Source: Desulfobacterales bacterium
GTDB taxonomy: Bacteria; Desulfobacterota; Desulfobacteria; Desulfobacterales; Desulfosarcinaceae
Direction: 5' to 3'
Assembly: GCA_016218685.1 (NCBI GenBank)
Contig: JACRDD010000036.1
Coordinates: 1-64,000 of the forward strand
DNA length: 64,000 nt
How positions within the stretch are numbered: position 1 is the stretch's first letter; the number at the start of each line of letters is the position of its first letter. Below the pieces are notes generated by a model. The model was not told the origin of the DNA. It made no database searches and was given only the letters and a program-made list of their open reading frames with translations. Position numbers and translations under genes: made by a program. This document shows, piece by piece, positions 25,981 to 34,347 of this stretch.

Positions 25981-26814
25981 TCAGTCTTTCCCATTCTTTC
26001 CCCGGGCCTGGGCCCGGTCCACGGCATGGGCGATGGCCAGTTCGGTGGCCGCTTCCCGGCCCAGGGATTCGGCCGGCGCAAAGCGGCGCACGAAATCGAT
26101 CTCCGCATCGGTGGGGCGAGAGGTGACGGTGAGCTCGGGCGAGACCTTCAACTCCCAGGGGATCTGCTTGCGCACATCCTCCAAGCGGACGCCCGGATGG
26201 ATCTGGGCCAGATACATCTCCTTGGTCTGGTCATCGAAACGGAACACCCCCTTGGTGGTCAGCAGCATCGAAGGCCCGCTGCCTTGGGGGAAGAGCCCCG
26301 AGCGGTCGCGGCTGTCACCGCCGTCCAGGTAGCCCGGCGAGGTGAAGTAATCGAGCTTCTCCACGAATTGGCCGCCGCGCAAGGTCAACACGGTCTTCTT
26401 GGCGTAGGAGATGAAATCGGCGGCGCCGCCCGATCCCGGCAGGCGCAGTTGCGGGTGGTCGTAATCGCCGATGCAAGTGGTGTTCAGGTTGCCGAACTTG
26501 TCGATCTGACCCACCCCCAGGAAGCAGACATCCACGAAGCCGCGATAGGTCATGGTGAAGGCCGTGAACAGATCGGTGGCATAGGAGAAGCCCCGGCAGG
26601 AGTGGGCGTCGGCGATGTGGTGCAGGGGCACCAGGGGTTCGAAATCGATGATCCCCGATTCCATCATCAAAGTGGCGTGCGGCGCGAAGAGCGCCTTGGC
26701 CAGGGCCCCGGCCGTGGTGGGCAGCCCCACGCCGAGGATCACGTTCTGGTAGTCTTCGATCTCCTTGGCGCAGGTGATGATCAGCAGTTCGTTGAGCGTG
26801 TAGGGTTTACTCAT
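25981..26814 (-). CDS. CoA-transferase subunit B (glutaconate/3-oxoacid type)
   Basis: The 277 residues fit the beta subunit of a family I CoA-transferase. They show ILGVGLPTTAGALAK near the N-terminus, MMESGIIDFEP, where the Glu likely acts as the catalytic acyl acceptor, and GSGGAADFISYAKKTVL. Such enzymes move CoA between an acyl-CoA donor and a free acid. The gene overlaps subunit A by 8 bases, a sign of translational coupling. Its gene is followed 6 bases later by the ADP-forming synthetase. The acid substrate cannot be deduced; glutaconate, butyrate or a succinate-dependent transfer are all possible. Confidence 0.88.
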   Translation of the reverse strand: MSKPYTLNELLIITCAKEIEDYQNVILGVGLPTTAGALAKALFAPHATLMMESGIIDFEPLVPLHHIADAHSCRGFSYATDLFTAFTMTYRGFVDVCFLGVGQIDKFGNLNTTCIGDYDHPQLRLPGSGGAADFISYAKKTVLTLRGGQFVEKLDYFTSPGYLDGGDSRDRSGLFPQGSGPSMLLTTKGVFRFDDQTKEMYLAQIHPGVRLEDVRKQIPWELKVSPELTVTSRPTDAEIDFVRRFAPAESLGREAATELAIAHAVDRAQARGKNGKD

Positions 26815-27856
26815 GGAGCAGCCCCCTTTCGGCCATCTTCTGTTCGATCTCTTCCAAGGTCAGGCCCAGGAGACGGTTGCGGCCGGTTTCGTCCCACACC
26901 GATGTAAAGGCCGCCCCATAGTTGGCCGGCGCCGAGTAGAAGGCCTTGGCGCGCAGTTTGTCCATCATGCCCGTGCCGAAGCGCGCTGCATAGCGGTCGC
27001 GGTAGGCCTCCCGGTCGGGGCAGCCATACACCCACTCGTCCATCCAGGCTTGGGCGCCGTCGGCCGTGGTGTTGGCTTGCCGGAACAACCCGTAGAAAAA
27101 GCTGTCCTGATTGTAATAGCCCAATACTTCCGTGGGGTGGGCGCCCCAGGGGATCTGCACCACGGCGTCGACCCGGAAGGCCGGGATGATCGTAAAATGA
27201 GGGCTCGACTGGATCACGTCGTGCTCCACGAGCTCTTCGCACGAGACGATGATGCGTTTGCTGCACAGCGCGGCGGCAGCCACGCTGCCCATGGCGCCCC
27301 AGTACTGAGCGTTGCCGTGGCGGTCGGCGCGCTGGACATGTACGATGCACACGTCGGGATTGGCTGCCGGTACGGTCAGGACCTGCTTGCCGGTGTAGGG
27401 GCAGGGGATGACGCGGTACTTGTCGTCGCCCATGAAGCCGCGCTTGCGGAAGAGATCGGTGGCCATGACCCCTTCCAGCACCGGCATGAAGGTGAAACCG
27501 TGCATGCCGGCCATCAAGCGGGCATTGTAGTTGAAGTTGGTGTAATCTTCCATCGCAAGGGTGCCGGCCTGCAGAGCGCGTTCGACCGCGCCGCCGCCTT
27601 TTTTGCCCCCCGAGCGCATCACGTAGGTGGTGACCAGCCGGTCCACGCAGCCGGCGTTGATCAGGACATCCACATCCAGGATGCCCGATTGGGAGTAGAG
27701 GGTAAAGTGCTTCCGGCCCTGGCGGCAGATTTCGAAGACCAGCTCCGCACAGGTGCCCACCGTGTAGTTGCCGATGATCAGGGCATCGCCGTCCTGCACG
27801 AAGCGGGCGACGGCCTCTTTCGCGCTCATGACCTTGTTGTCGTTGGGGTGCGCCAT
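26807..27856 (-). CDS. CoA-transferase subunit A
   Basis: The 349 residues resemble the alpha subunit of glutaconate-type CoA-transferases. They show an early VMSAKEAVARFVQDGD segment, IGNYTVGTCAELVFE and IPCPYTGKQVL, and the Rossmann-like layout of this family. It forms the heteromer with the adjoining subunit B. AAGGAGA lies upstream of the ATG at 27856. The preceding gene, the acyl-CoA ligase, ends 12 bases upstream, so the four genes form a compact operon. Subunit A is larger than many SCOT-type alpha subunits, which also favours the glutaconate type. Confidence 0.87.
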   Translation of the reverse strand: MAHPNDNKVMSAKEAVARFVQDGDALIIGNYTVGTCAELVFEICRQGRKHFTLYSQSGILDVDVLINAGCVDRLVTTYVMRSGGKKGGGAVERALQAGTLAMEDYTNFNYNARLMAGMHGFTFMPVLEGVMATDLFRKRGFMGDDKYRVIPCPYTGKQVLTVPAANPDVCIVHVQRADRHGNAQYWGAMGSVAAAALCSKRIIVSCEELVEHDVIQSSPHFTIIPAFRVDAVVQIPWGAHPTEVLGYYNQDSFFYGLFRQANTTADGAQAWMDEWVYGCPDREAYRDRYAARFGTGMMDKLRAKAFYSAPANYGAAFTSVWDETGRNRLLGLTLEEIEQKMAERGLLHE

Positions 27857-27868
27857 CCGATCTCCTTC

Positions 27869-29521
27869 TCAGTTGTACTGCTTGCGCAGCTCTTTTTTGT
27901 TGAGTTTGCCCACGCTGGTTTTGGCGATGGCGTCCACGATGAGGATGCGCTTGGGAATGCCGTACTTGGGGATTAGCCCCTCGTCCACGAAGCGTTTGAA
28001 GAAATCCTTGAGTTCCTCTTCGGTCACCTTGTCTTTGAACTCCGGCTTGGGCACCACCAGGGCCATCGCGCTCTCGCCCCATTTGTTGTCCGGCACGCCG
28101 ATGACCGCCGCTTCGCTCACCGCCGGATGGCGGCTGATGATGTCTTCCAGGGCCAGCGAAGAGATCCACTCGCCGCCGGTCTTGATCACATCCTTGAGGC
28201 GGTCGGTCACCTGCAGGTAGCCTTCCGCGTCGATTTGGCCGATATCGCCGGTGTGCAGCCAGCCATTGGCCCACAGTTCTTCGCTCTTCTCCGGGTCCTT
28301 GAGGTACCCCTGGGTGAGCCAGGGCGTGCGAACGACCACTTCGCCCGTGCTGGCGCCGTCGTGGGGCAGGGGCTTGCCGTTGGGGTCGACAACTTCCACA
28401 TAGGCGTTGGGCACCGCCAGGCCGGTGCGGCAACGTATTGGAAGCTGTTTTTCCATGCTCCAGGAGAGCATGTGCGGTTTGAGATTGGCCACGGTGAGTA
28501 CCGGGCAGGTTTCGGACATGCCGTAGCCGGCGAAGATATTGATGCCCATATCGATGGCCGCCTGGGCCAACCCCCGGGGCAGGGCCGCGCCCCCGATGAT
28601 CAGTTTCCAACCCTTAAGATTGGTGTTCTTGGCCGCCGGGCTGGTCAGCAGCATGTGCAGGATGGTGGGCACGCAATGGGAGAAGGTGACCCCCTCGGCG
28701 GCGATGAGCTTGAGGAGCAAATCGGGCTCGTAGCGGCCGGGGTAGACCTGCTTGGCGCCCAGCAGGGTCATCAGATAGGGCACGCCCCAGGCATGCACGT
28801 GAAACATGGGCGTGATGGGCATGTAGACATCGGAAGAGTCCAGGTTGGCCTGGGACTTGTAGGCGCTGTAGGTGGCCATGATGGTGTAGGTGTGCAGCAC
28901 GATCTGGCGATGACTGAAGAAGACCCCCTTGGGCAACCCCGTGGTGCCGGTGGTGTAAAAGGTAGTGGCGATGCTCTCTTCCTCAAAATCGGGAAAGTCG
29001 AAATGGTCGGCGCCGGCGGCCAACATGGCTTCGTACTCGCCGTCGAGCCTCAGGGATGTCTGGACCGGGGCGCTTTCGTCCGAAATCAGGACGATTCTCT
29101 TGACGGTCTCGAAGCGGTCCTTGACGGCTTCGAGCATGGGCAGAAACTCCCGGTTGACTAAAATCACGTCGTCTTCGGCATGGTTGATGGTGTAGATCAA
29201 CTGCTCGGGCGTCAACCGGATATTGATGGTGTGCAGCACCGCGCCCATCATGGGAATGGCGAAGAAGCACTCCAGGTAGCGGTGGCTGTCCCAGTCCATG
29301 ACGGCCACGGTGTTCCCCGGCTTCACTCCCATGGCGGTCAGGGCGTTGGCCAACCGGTTCACCCGGGCATTGAATTCGGTGTAAGTGTAGCGCACTTTGT
29401 CGCGGTAGACGATCTCCTGGCGGGGCGTATAGATCAGCGGCGTGCGCAGCAGATGTTTAATCAGCAGTTGATAGGCGTAAGCTGAAGCGGTCGATTTGAT
29501 CTTCTTGGTCGAGACTGCCAT
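27869..29521 (-). CDS. Fatty acid-CoA ligase (AMP-forming)
   Basis: This 550-residue adenylate-forming enzyme has FYTTGTTGLPKGVFFSHR, the FAGYGMSETCP motif, LHTGDIGQIDAEGY and the C-terminal KTSVGKLNKKEL with catalytic Lys. It activates a medium- or long-chain fatty acid to its CoA thioester with ATP. It is the first gene of the operon with a CoA-transferase and the ADP-forming synthetase. The promoter must lie in the AT-rich 211-base gap before the PLD-like gene (29522-29732). The chain length preferred is not visible. Confidence 0.92.
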   Translation of the reverse strand: MAVSTKKIKSTASAYAYQLLIKHLLRTPLIYTPRQEIVYRDKVRYTYTEFNARVNRLANALTAMGVKPGNTVAVMDWDSHRYLECFFAIPMMGAVLHTINIRLTPEQLIYTINHAEDDVILVNREFLPMLEAVKDRFETVKRIVLISDESAPVQTSLRLDGEYEAMLAAGADHFDFPDFEEESIATTFYTTGTTGLPKGVFFSHRQIVLHTYTIMATYSAYKSQANLDSSDVYMPITPMFHVHAWGVPYLMTLLGAKQVYPGRYEPDLLLKLIAAEGVTFSHCVPTILHMLLTSPAAKNTNLKGWKLIIGGAALPRGLAQAAIDMGINIFAGYGMSETCPVLTVANLKPHMLSWSMEKQLPIRCRTGLAVPNAYVEVVDPNGKPLPHDGASTGEVVVRTPWLTQGYLKDPEKSEELWANGWLHTGDIGQIDAEGYLQVTDRLKDVIKTGGEWISSLALEDIISRHPAVSEAAVIGVPDNKWGESAMALVVPKPEFKDKVTEEELKDFFKRFVDEGLIPKYGIPKRILIVDAIAKTSVGKLNKKELRKQYN

Positions 29522-29732
29522 GGAGCCTCCCGATGTTAAGGGGTTGGGTCGGAGCGGAACGAACCGGACAAAGGGACCGGCGGATGTCTGGACACTTACA
29601 CCAACCCCGCCGGGAATTCAATATGTGGATGGGCGCGTCGGTGGGCCAGAAGAATGAAAAATAATAAAATAACAATTAGATAGAGAATAAATGAAAAGAA
29701 TGTCTGTTTGACATTATCGACCGACTGTTCGA

Positions 29733-30902
29733 TTACCACACATACTTGCCCACCAGCGCCTTGATCCGTTCACCGAAGCTGAGCGCAAACGGCTCGGTCA
29801 CCAGTCGGCTGGCAGCGATGTCCGCGGCGAGCTGATCGCGCAGCTTGCGGATGAAGGCATCCTCCGGGCGACCGTGGGCGAACAGCACGATCTCCTTGCT
29901 GCTCCACATGCTGCGGGGGGTGAGGTTGGCCGAGCCCACGGCCGCAATGACGCCGTCGGCCAGGGCCACTTTGGCATGCGACATGCCGGGATAAAAAAAG
30001 AGGCGCAGCTTGGAGCCCGAGGCAGAGGCCAACAGGCGGTTGATGGTCACCTGGTTGGCGGGGCCGTGGGTGTCCGGCTCCGATGGCAGGACGATGTCCA
30101 CCTGCACACCCCGTCGGGCGGCCTGCTGGACGGCGCCGATGATGGCATCCGCCGAAAAATAGGCATGCTCGATAATGAGGGTTTCAGCCGCGTGGTCGAT
30201 CATTTCAATCAGCGCGGTTTGGATCTCGGTGGCCTTGCGGTCGTTGACCGTGACGACGAAAGGCGCTTCATCGGGCCACGTCCCGCCGTTCAACACCCGT
30301 TCTTCGAAGGCGCGGGTCCAGGCCTCGCTTGCAATGCAACCCATATAGTCATGCCACTGGGTGTGATATTCGTCGGCGATGTTCATGCCGCCCAGGATCA
30401 CCAGGCCGCGATCCACGATAAAGTACTTGCTGTGGTCGGTGTCGCCGAAGGGGTCCAGTTGCACATCGATGCGCGGAAAATGCTTCAACCCTGCCTTGGT
30501 AAAGACCGGGCTCGGCTTGCCGGCCAGAAGATCTCCCAATTCGAAAACCGTGCCCACCATGTCTTTGCGCACGGTGACGGCCGCGCCCCGTTCGGCCGCT
30601 GCTTTCAGGCTGGAAACCACCTGGCGCCCGATGCGGTCGTCCTTCCAGATGAAGGTCTGGACATGGATGGCTTGGGCCGCTGCGTCGATGGCGGAAAGGC
30701 TCTTTTCGAAGGCTTGCCGGCCATCCACCAGCAGCGTTAACGAACTGAGATCCTCCGCCGGACGGGCCAGGAACTCCCGGGACAGGACCATGGACGGTAC
30801 CGGCCCCAATCCCAGGGGATTGAAGAAAAATTGCAGCCCCGCGCCCAGGAGCAGCACGACCAGGGCGGCGAGAATGACCGGCAGGGGTTTACGCTTTCGC
30901 AT
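29733..30902 (-). CDS. Phospholipase D-like / cardiolipin synthase-type protein
   Basis: The 389 residues begin with one membrane anchor (about 6-25) and hold two HKD catalytic motifs. The first reads DHSKYFIVDRGLVILGGMN; the second reads SHAKVALADGVIAAVGSANL. Both are required for the phosphatidyl-transfer chemistry of PLD enzymes, including cardiolipin synthases. The body faces the periplasm or cytoplasm depending on anchor orientation. GAGG lies eight bases upstream of the ATG. It is the third gene of a minus-strand run after the SPFH-zinc-ribbon and zinc-ribbon genes (27-base gap), suggesting a membrane-lipid link for that unit. Cardiolipin synthesis is likely but not proven. Confidence 0.88.
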   Translation of the reverse strand: MRKRKPLPVILAALVVLLLGAGLQFFFNPLGLGPVPSMVLSREFLARPAEDLSSLTLLVDGRQAFEKSLSAIDAAAQAIHVQTFIWKDDRIGRQVVSSLKAAAERGAAVTVRKDMVGTVFELGDLLAGKPSPVFTKAGLKHFPRIDVQLDPFGDTDHSKYFIVDRGLVILGGMNIADEYHTQWHDYMGCIASEAWTRAFEERVLNGGTWPDEAPFVVTVNDRKATEIQTALIEMIDHAAETLIIEHAYFSADAIIGAVQQAARRGVQVDIVLPSEPDTHGPANQVTINRLLASASGSKLRLFFYPGMSHAKVALADGVIAAVGSANLTPRSMWSSKEIVLFAHGRPEDAFIRKLRDQLAADIAASRLVTEPFALSFGERIKALVGKYVW

Positions 30903-30929
30903 GACAAAGGCCTCTGTGCAGGGATGGGG

Positions 30930-32159
30930 TTATAGGTTCTTGGCATGGGAGAGCAGATTCTTGCTGACGGCCAGGTTCATGCCGGTGTGGATCAACTCAT
31001 GGGGACCCTCTTCGAAAGGCAGGTAGACCAGTAGAAAACGACGGAGGGTGACGCGTAGATTGCCGATCACCGCTTCCATGCGCGGCCGCGGCTTCACGCT
31101 GAATGCCAGGATCAGGCCCAAACTTTCCAATGCCTCCTCGACCGGCATGTTGATACCGTGCGCAGTACCCTGGGGCAGCCCGGCCGCGATCTCTTCCCGG
31201 GGCTGGCAGGTGGTGACCTGTGTCGCGATGGAGAGAAATCGTTGGGGTTGGGCCTTGAAGGCCGGCGTCCAGAAGTAAAAAGGCAAATCTTCCCAGCCCG
31301 GCTGGACCACCCGGGGAAGGTTGGCCACCCGCACCAGGTCGGCATAGCTGTTGAGCGTCAAGCCGCCGATATCGGCTTCGATGCGCCAGAAAGGCAGGAA
31401 TACCGTGCCCGGACGCCAACCGGGCTGATGCACGACCTGCAGCCGTTCCAGACGGCGGCCCTTGGCCATCCATACGGAGGCACAATTGGGGCAGGTCAAG
31501 GCCAGCGCGTCATTTTCGCCCTCCAGATCCCATCCGCATTGGGGGCAGAGGGTGGGAATGAAGGTGATCGGCCAGCTCGGGTCGCGCGCCTGGCTCAGCA
31601 ATGGCTCGATCTGCTCGGCTGTCCCGCTTTGCGTGGGTTCGTTCAAGACGGCGTCCATCAGCCGGTTTTCCAGGTAGAACGGCGCATAGAGCAAGCTATA
31701 GGTTTCGCCGATCTGGGCATTGAGCAGGATCGGTTGGGGCAGTCTGACGCTCAAATTGGCGTTGAGGCGCTCCAGCAGATCCGCTTTGCCGGCGCGCGGC
31801 TCTAAAAAAAGGCCCTGGCAGTCGCCGCCGGCCAAGCGCAATTTTTGGGTCTGACTGCGAAACCCCAAGGAAAAAGGAAAATGGGGCGAGGCGATGGCCT
31901 GCTGGCTGACATCCACGAAGTTGTTTTTGATCTGTCCGGGCACGCAGAAGAAGAGCATCCCCTTGAAACGCCAATAAGGGAAGTAAATTAACTCTTTGCC
32001 GGACGGAGCCTTGTTCGGCAGCACATAGCGGAAGTAATCGGGCACGCTCAAACAGGAGCCGGCCCGGCAATAACCGCAACGAAACAAGCGGTCACTTTCT
32101 TGCAGTTCGGCCGGACCGCCGCAGCGCGGGCATTGGTGTTCGACGATGAAAGAGGTCAA
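30930..32159 (-). CDS. Duplicated zinc-ribbon protein, partner of an SPFH protein
   Basis: This 409-residue protein contains two zinc ribbons. The first is CPRCGG...CGYC at about 10-30, the second CPQCGW...CPNCA at about 205-227. Each is followed by a similar module containing FPYWRF (about 82) or LPFWRIE (about 250), so the protein looks internally duplicated. I recognise no named family. The start is a TTG at 32159, with GGAAAGG nine bases upstream inside the preceding gene, indicating coupling. Its neighbour is an SPFH-zinc-ribbon protein, as in Bacillus ydjGHI-like pairs (recalled, not aligned). Function is unknown; it may bind the SPFH assembly. Confidence 0.7.
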   Translation of the reverse strand: MTSFIVEHQCPRCGGPAELQESDRLFRCGYCRAGSCLSVPDYFRYVLPNKAPSGKELIYFPYWRFKGMLFFCVPGQIKNNFVDVSQQAIASPHFPFSLGFRSQTQKLRLAGGDCQGLFLEPRAGKADLLERLNANLSVRLPQPILLNAQIGETYSLLYAPFYLENRLMDAVLNEPTQSGTAEQIEPLLSQARDPSWPITFIPTLCPQCGWDLEGENDALALTCPNCASVWMAKGRRLERLQVVHQPGWRPGTVFLPFWRIEADIGGLTLNSYADLVRVANLPRVVQPGWEDLPFYFWTPAFKAQPQRFLSIATQVTTCQPREEIAAGLPQGTAHGINMPVEEALESLGLILAFSVKPRPRMEAVIGNLRVTLRRFLLVYLPFEEGPHELIHTGMNLAVSKNLLSHAKNL

Positions 32160-32162
32160 TGA

Positions 32163-33305
32163 TCAATACCTTTCCCCACACTGCGCGCAAAATGTCGCGT
32201 CGGCAAGATTTTCGACGCCGCACCGGACGCAATTTTTAGGCTGGGGTTTTTGCGCCACCGGATGACCGCAGCGCGAACAGAACTTGGCGCCGGCCGTCAG
32301 GTTCTTGCCGCACTGGGTGCATTGGGTGATGACCAACTGCTGATGGCCGCAACTGGGGCAGAATTTTGCTTCCACCGGAATGGGCTGATGGCACTCGCGG
32401 CAACGGAAGTCTCCCTGCGCCGCTTGTTGGCTGCCGGGCCCTGGCTGTCCCTGGGCCAGCGGGTGGGCGAAGTATTGGGCCAGCATCGCCGGCATCATCA
32501 GCCCCAGGCCGGCGCCCATGCCTTCGCCACCGGCGCCGCTGTCCGCGGCCTTCTCCATGGCCATGGCGGTTTTCATCTGCATCAGTTTGTTCATGTCTTT
32601 GAAAACGCCCATGCGGCTGCGGTCATCGATGGCCTGCTGCACTTCGGGCGGCGGCGTCACCGAATTGATGTACAGATGGGAGAGTCCCAGGCCGAAATGG
32701 GAGAAATCCTCCTGCAACCGCTTGGCCAGGCCCTGGGAAAGCTCGTCATACTTGGCGGGCAGCATGAGAAGCGAGTCGATGACTTCCCCCATGAAGTCGT
32801 TGAAGCGCGAAACGATCACGCGGTTCAAATACTCTTCGATGGCTTCGGTGGTGAATATGCCCTGGGTGCCCACCATGCGGTTGATGAAGAGCACGGGCTG
32901 TACTACTTGCATGTTGAAGACCCCGAAGGCGCGCAGCCGGACCAATCCCAGCTCGCTGTCCTTGAAGGCCACCGGGTCCCGAGTGCCCCATTTGAGATTG
33001 GTAAAGGTCTTCATGTTGACGAAGTACATTTCGGCGCGCAGCGGGCTGCTCATGCCCCAGGGGATACTGGCGATCTTGGTGAGGATGGGGATGTTGCCGG
33101 TGGTCAGGGTGTGCCGGCCGGGACCGAAGGCTTCCACGGCTTTGCCTTTGTAATAGAAGACACCCACCTGGCTTTCGCGCACGGTGAGCTGGGCACCCCA
33201 TTTGATCTCTCCGGAACCCCCTTCAGGCAAGCGATGGACCAGTTCTTGGCCGGATTCATCGAACCATTCCAGGTTTTCCAAAAAAACAAGGTTGTTGTTT
33301 GCCAT
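32163..33305 (-). CDS. Soluble SPFH domain protein with C-terminal zinc ribbons
   Basis: The 380 residues begin with an SPFH/virion-core-like (YdjI) domain (ELVHRLPEGGSGEIKWGAQLTV to about residue 220). A Gly/Ala/Met-rich linker follows, then three zinc ribbons: CRECHQ...CPSCGH, CTQCGKN...CSRCGHP and CVRCGVEN...CAQCGERY. No transmembrane segment is visible, unlike the SPFH protein at 13066. In Bacillus a YdjI-type protein acts with PspA-family proteins in membrane stress. AAAGGAG lies seven bases before the ATG at 33305. The zinc-ribbon gene starts 3 bases after its stop. The role as a scaffold of stressed membranes is inference. Confidence 0.85.
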   Translation of the reverse strand: MANNNLVFLENLEWFDESGQELVHRLPEGGSGEIKWGAQLTVRESQVGVFYYKGKAVEAFGPGRHTLTTGNIPILTKIASIPWGMSSPLRAEMYFVNMKTFTNLKWGTRDPVAFKDSELGLVRLRAFGVFNMQVVQPVLFINRMVGTQGIFTTEAIEEYLNRVIVSRFNDFMGEVIDSLLMLPAKYDELSQGLAKRLQEDFSHFGLGLSHLYINSVTPPPEVQQAIDDRSRMGVFKDMNKLMQMKTAMAMEKAADSGAGGEGMGAGLGLMMPAMLAQYFAHPLAQGQPGPGSQQAAQGDFRCRECHQPIPVEAKFCPSCGHQQLVITQCTQCGKNLTAGAKFCSRCGHPVAQKPQPKNCVRCGVENLADATFCAQCGERY

Positions 33306-33785
33306 AAGGATTCTCCTTTGAGCGATGATGTGCAGAGCAGCTTTCGGCCACATACCACGTCATCTATATCGGCATGCACAATTCCTTTCTTAATCCAAAA
33401 GGGGAAAGGGGATCAACAAACAAAACAACTGCTTCCGTGGCATAACAAGCGCTTGAACAGGCGACGCGGCATTCCTCTCCAATTAGGCCGGTTCCCAGAA
33501 ATGACTTGAATTCAATTTTTAACTGGGTTAATAATTACGCCATCTCAAGCGGATTAGGACTCGCGGGTAAACCCAAGCTGGCCGAACAAAAGATTGTTGG
33601 TGAGAGCACATCCCGGATCGTCTATGCGTAAAGACTCTTATCCATCCAATTATACAATCCCCGGAAAAGTTAGTGAACAGTGTGAATTTTCATGAACCGG
33701 TTTTCAGGCGCGGCACCATGCTGTTGCCGCTTGAAAATGCCGTAGCATAAGCTATCGGCACAATTCATTCTTTTGGGAGGAAAGT
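33306..33785. other. Non-coding 480-base divergent intergenic region
   Basis: No credible coding frame was found on either strand. The region is richer in A and T than the neighbours and must hold promoters for the SPFH unit (left) and the small secreted protein gene (right). An imperfect direct repeat, TATCGGCA followed by CAATTC, occurs at 33367 (with a four-base insertion) and at 33753. No terminator, tRNA or other RNA fold stands out. Confidence 0.6.
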
Positions 33786-34160
33786 ATGAAGAAAGCTGTG
33801 AGTTTGTTGGCATTGGTCGTTTTAACGGTTGGACTGGTTATGGGCGCTTCGTTGGCTCAAGCGGCCGACAAGGCTGTTGACATTACCGGCGTCTGGGATT
33901 TGGCGGTCGAGACCCCCAGCGGCACCGGCAACCCGGTTCTCGAAATCAAGCAGGAAGGCGCCGACCTGTCTGGCACCTATACCGGCGCTTTTGGCACCGC
34001 TCCCTTGAAGGGCAAAATCAAAGGCGAGAAGTTTGAAATCAAATTCAATTCCGGCGGCATCGACATGGTGTACAAAGGCAAATCCGACGGCACCACCATG
34101 AAGGGCAGCGTGGACCTGGGTTCTTACGGCATGGGCAGCTTCGACGGCAAAAAGAAATAA
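33786..34160 (+). CDS. Small secreted beta-rich protein of unknown function
   Basis: The 124 residues begin with a clear signal peptide (KKAVSLLALVVLTVGLVMG, cleavage around AQAAD). The mature part, about 97 residues, alternates short strands with turns: GVWDLAVETPSGTG, LEIKQEGADLSGTYTG, LKGKIKGEKFEIKF. Such WDL/SGTYTG patterns occur in small periplasmic beta-barrel (lipocalin-like) domains. A strong ribosome site, GGGAGGAAAG, precedes the ATG, suggesting high expression. It is followed by a hairpin. I cannot name a family. Confidence 0.8.
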   Translation: MKKAVSLLALVVLTVGLVMGASLAQAADKAVDITGVWDLAVETPSGTGNPVLEIKQEGADLSGTYTGAFGTAPLKGKIKGEKFEIKFNSGGIDMVYKGKSDGTTMKGSVDLGSYGMGSFDGKKK

Positions 34161-34193
34161 TCCTGATCGGATAACCAATATTCATGGGCCGGC

Positions 34194-34236
34194 GTGGGCC
34201 GCGACCTCGTCGCGGGCTTGCCCGGCCCGTTTCATT
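34194..34236 (+). terminator. Possible terminator after the small secreted protein
   Basis: GGGCCGG and CCGGCCC form an outer stem, with GCGAC/GTCGC closing an inner loop, about 35 bases after the stop codon. The following tract is only GTTTCATTT, so this is a moderate candidate for an intrinsic terminator. Confidence 0.5.
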
Positions 34237-34347
34237 TCAAACGATGCCTCACCTGTTTTCCTTGGCGCCTTTCCCGTCCTCGTGTTATTTGCCTTTCATA
34301 TTTTTACAAACGATTTAAATGCAAAGCACCAATGAAGGATTGGATCT

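Noticed and set aside
24214-26907. An 897-codon open frame antisense to the Acd and CoA-transferase genes
   Set aside because: A mirror artefact of GC-rich codons; it has low-complexity His/Gln/Gly content and no domain.
29716-29733. Short inverted repeat ATCGA-N8-TCGAT near the acyl-CoA ligase operon
   Set aside because: Five-base arms are too short to claim, it overlaps the PLD-like stop codon, and no regulator gene is nearby. It could be a TetR-type operator but support is weak.
33708-33730. Possible sigma-54 promoter (GGCAC then TTGC)
   Set aside because: The gap between GG and GC is 12 bases instead of 10, so it does not fit the sigma-54 spacing.
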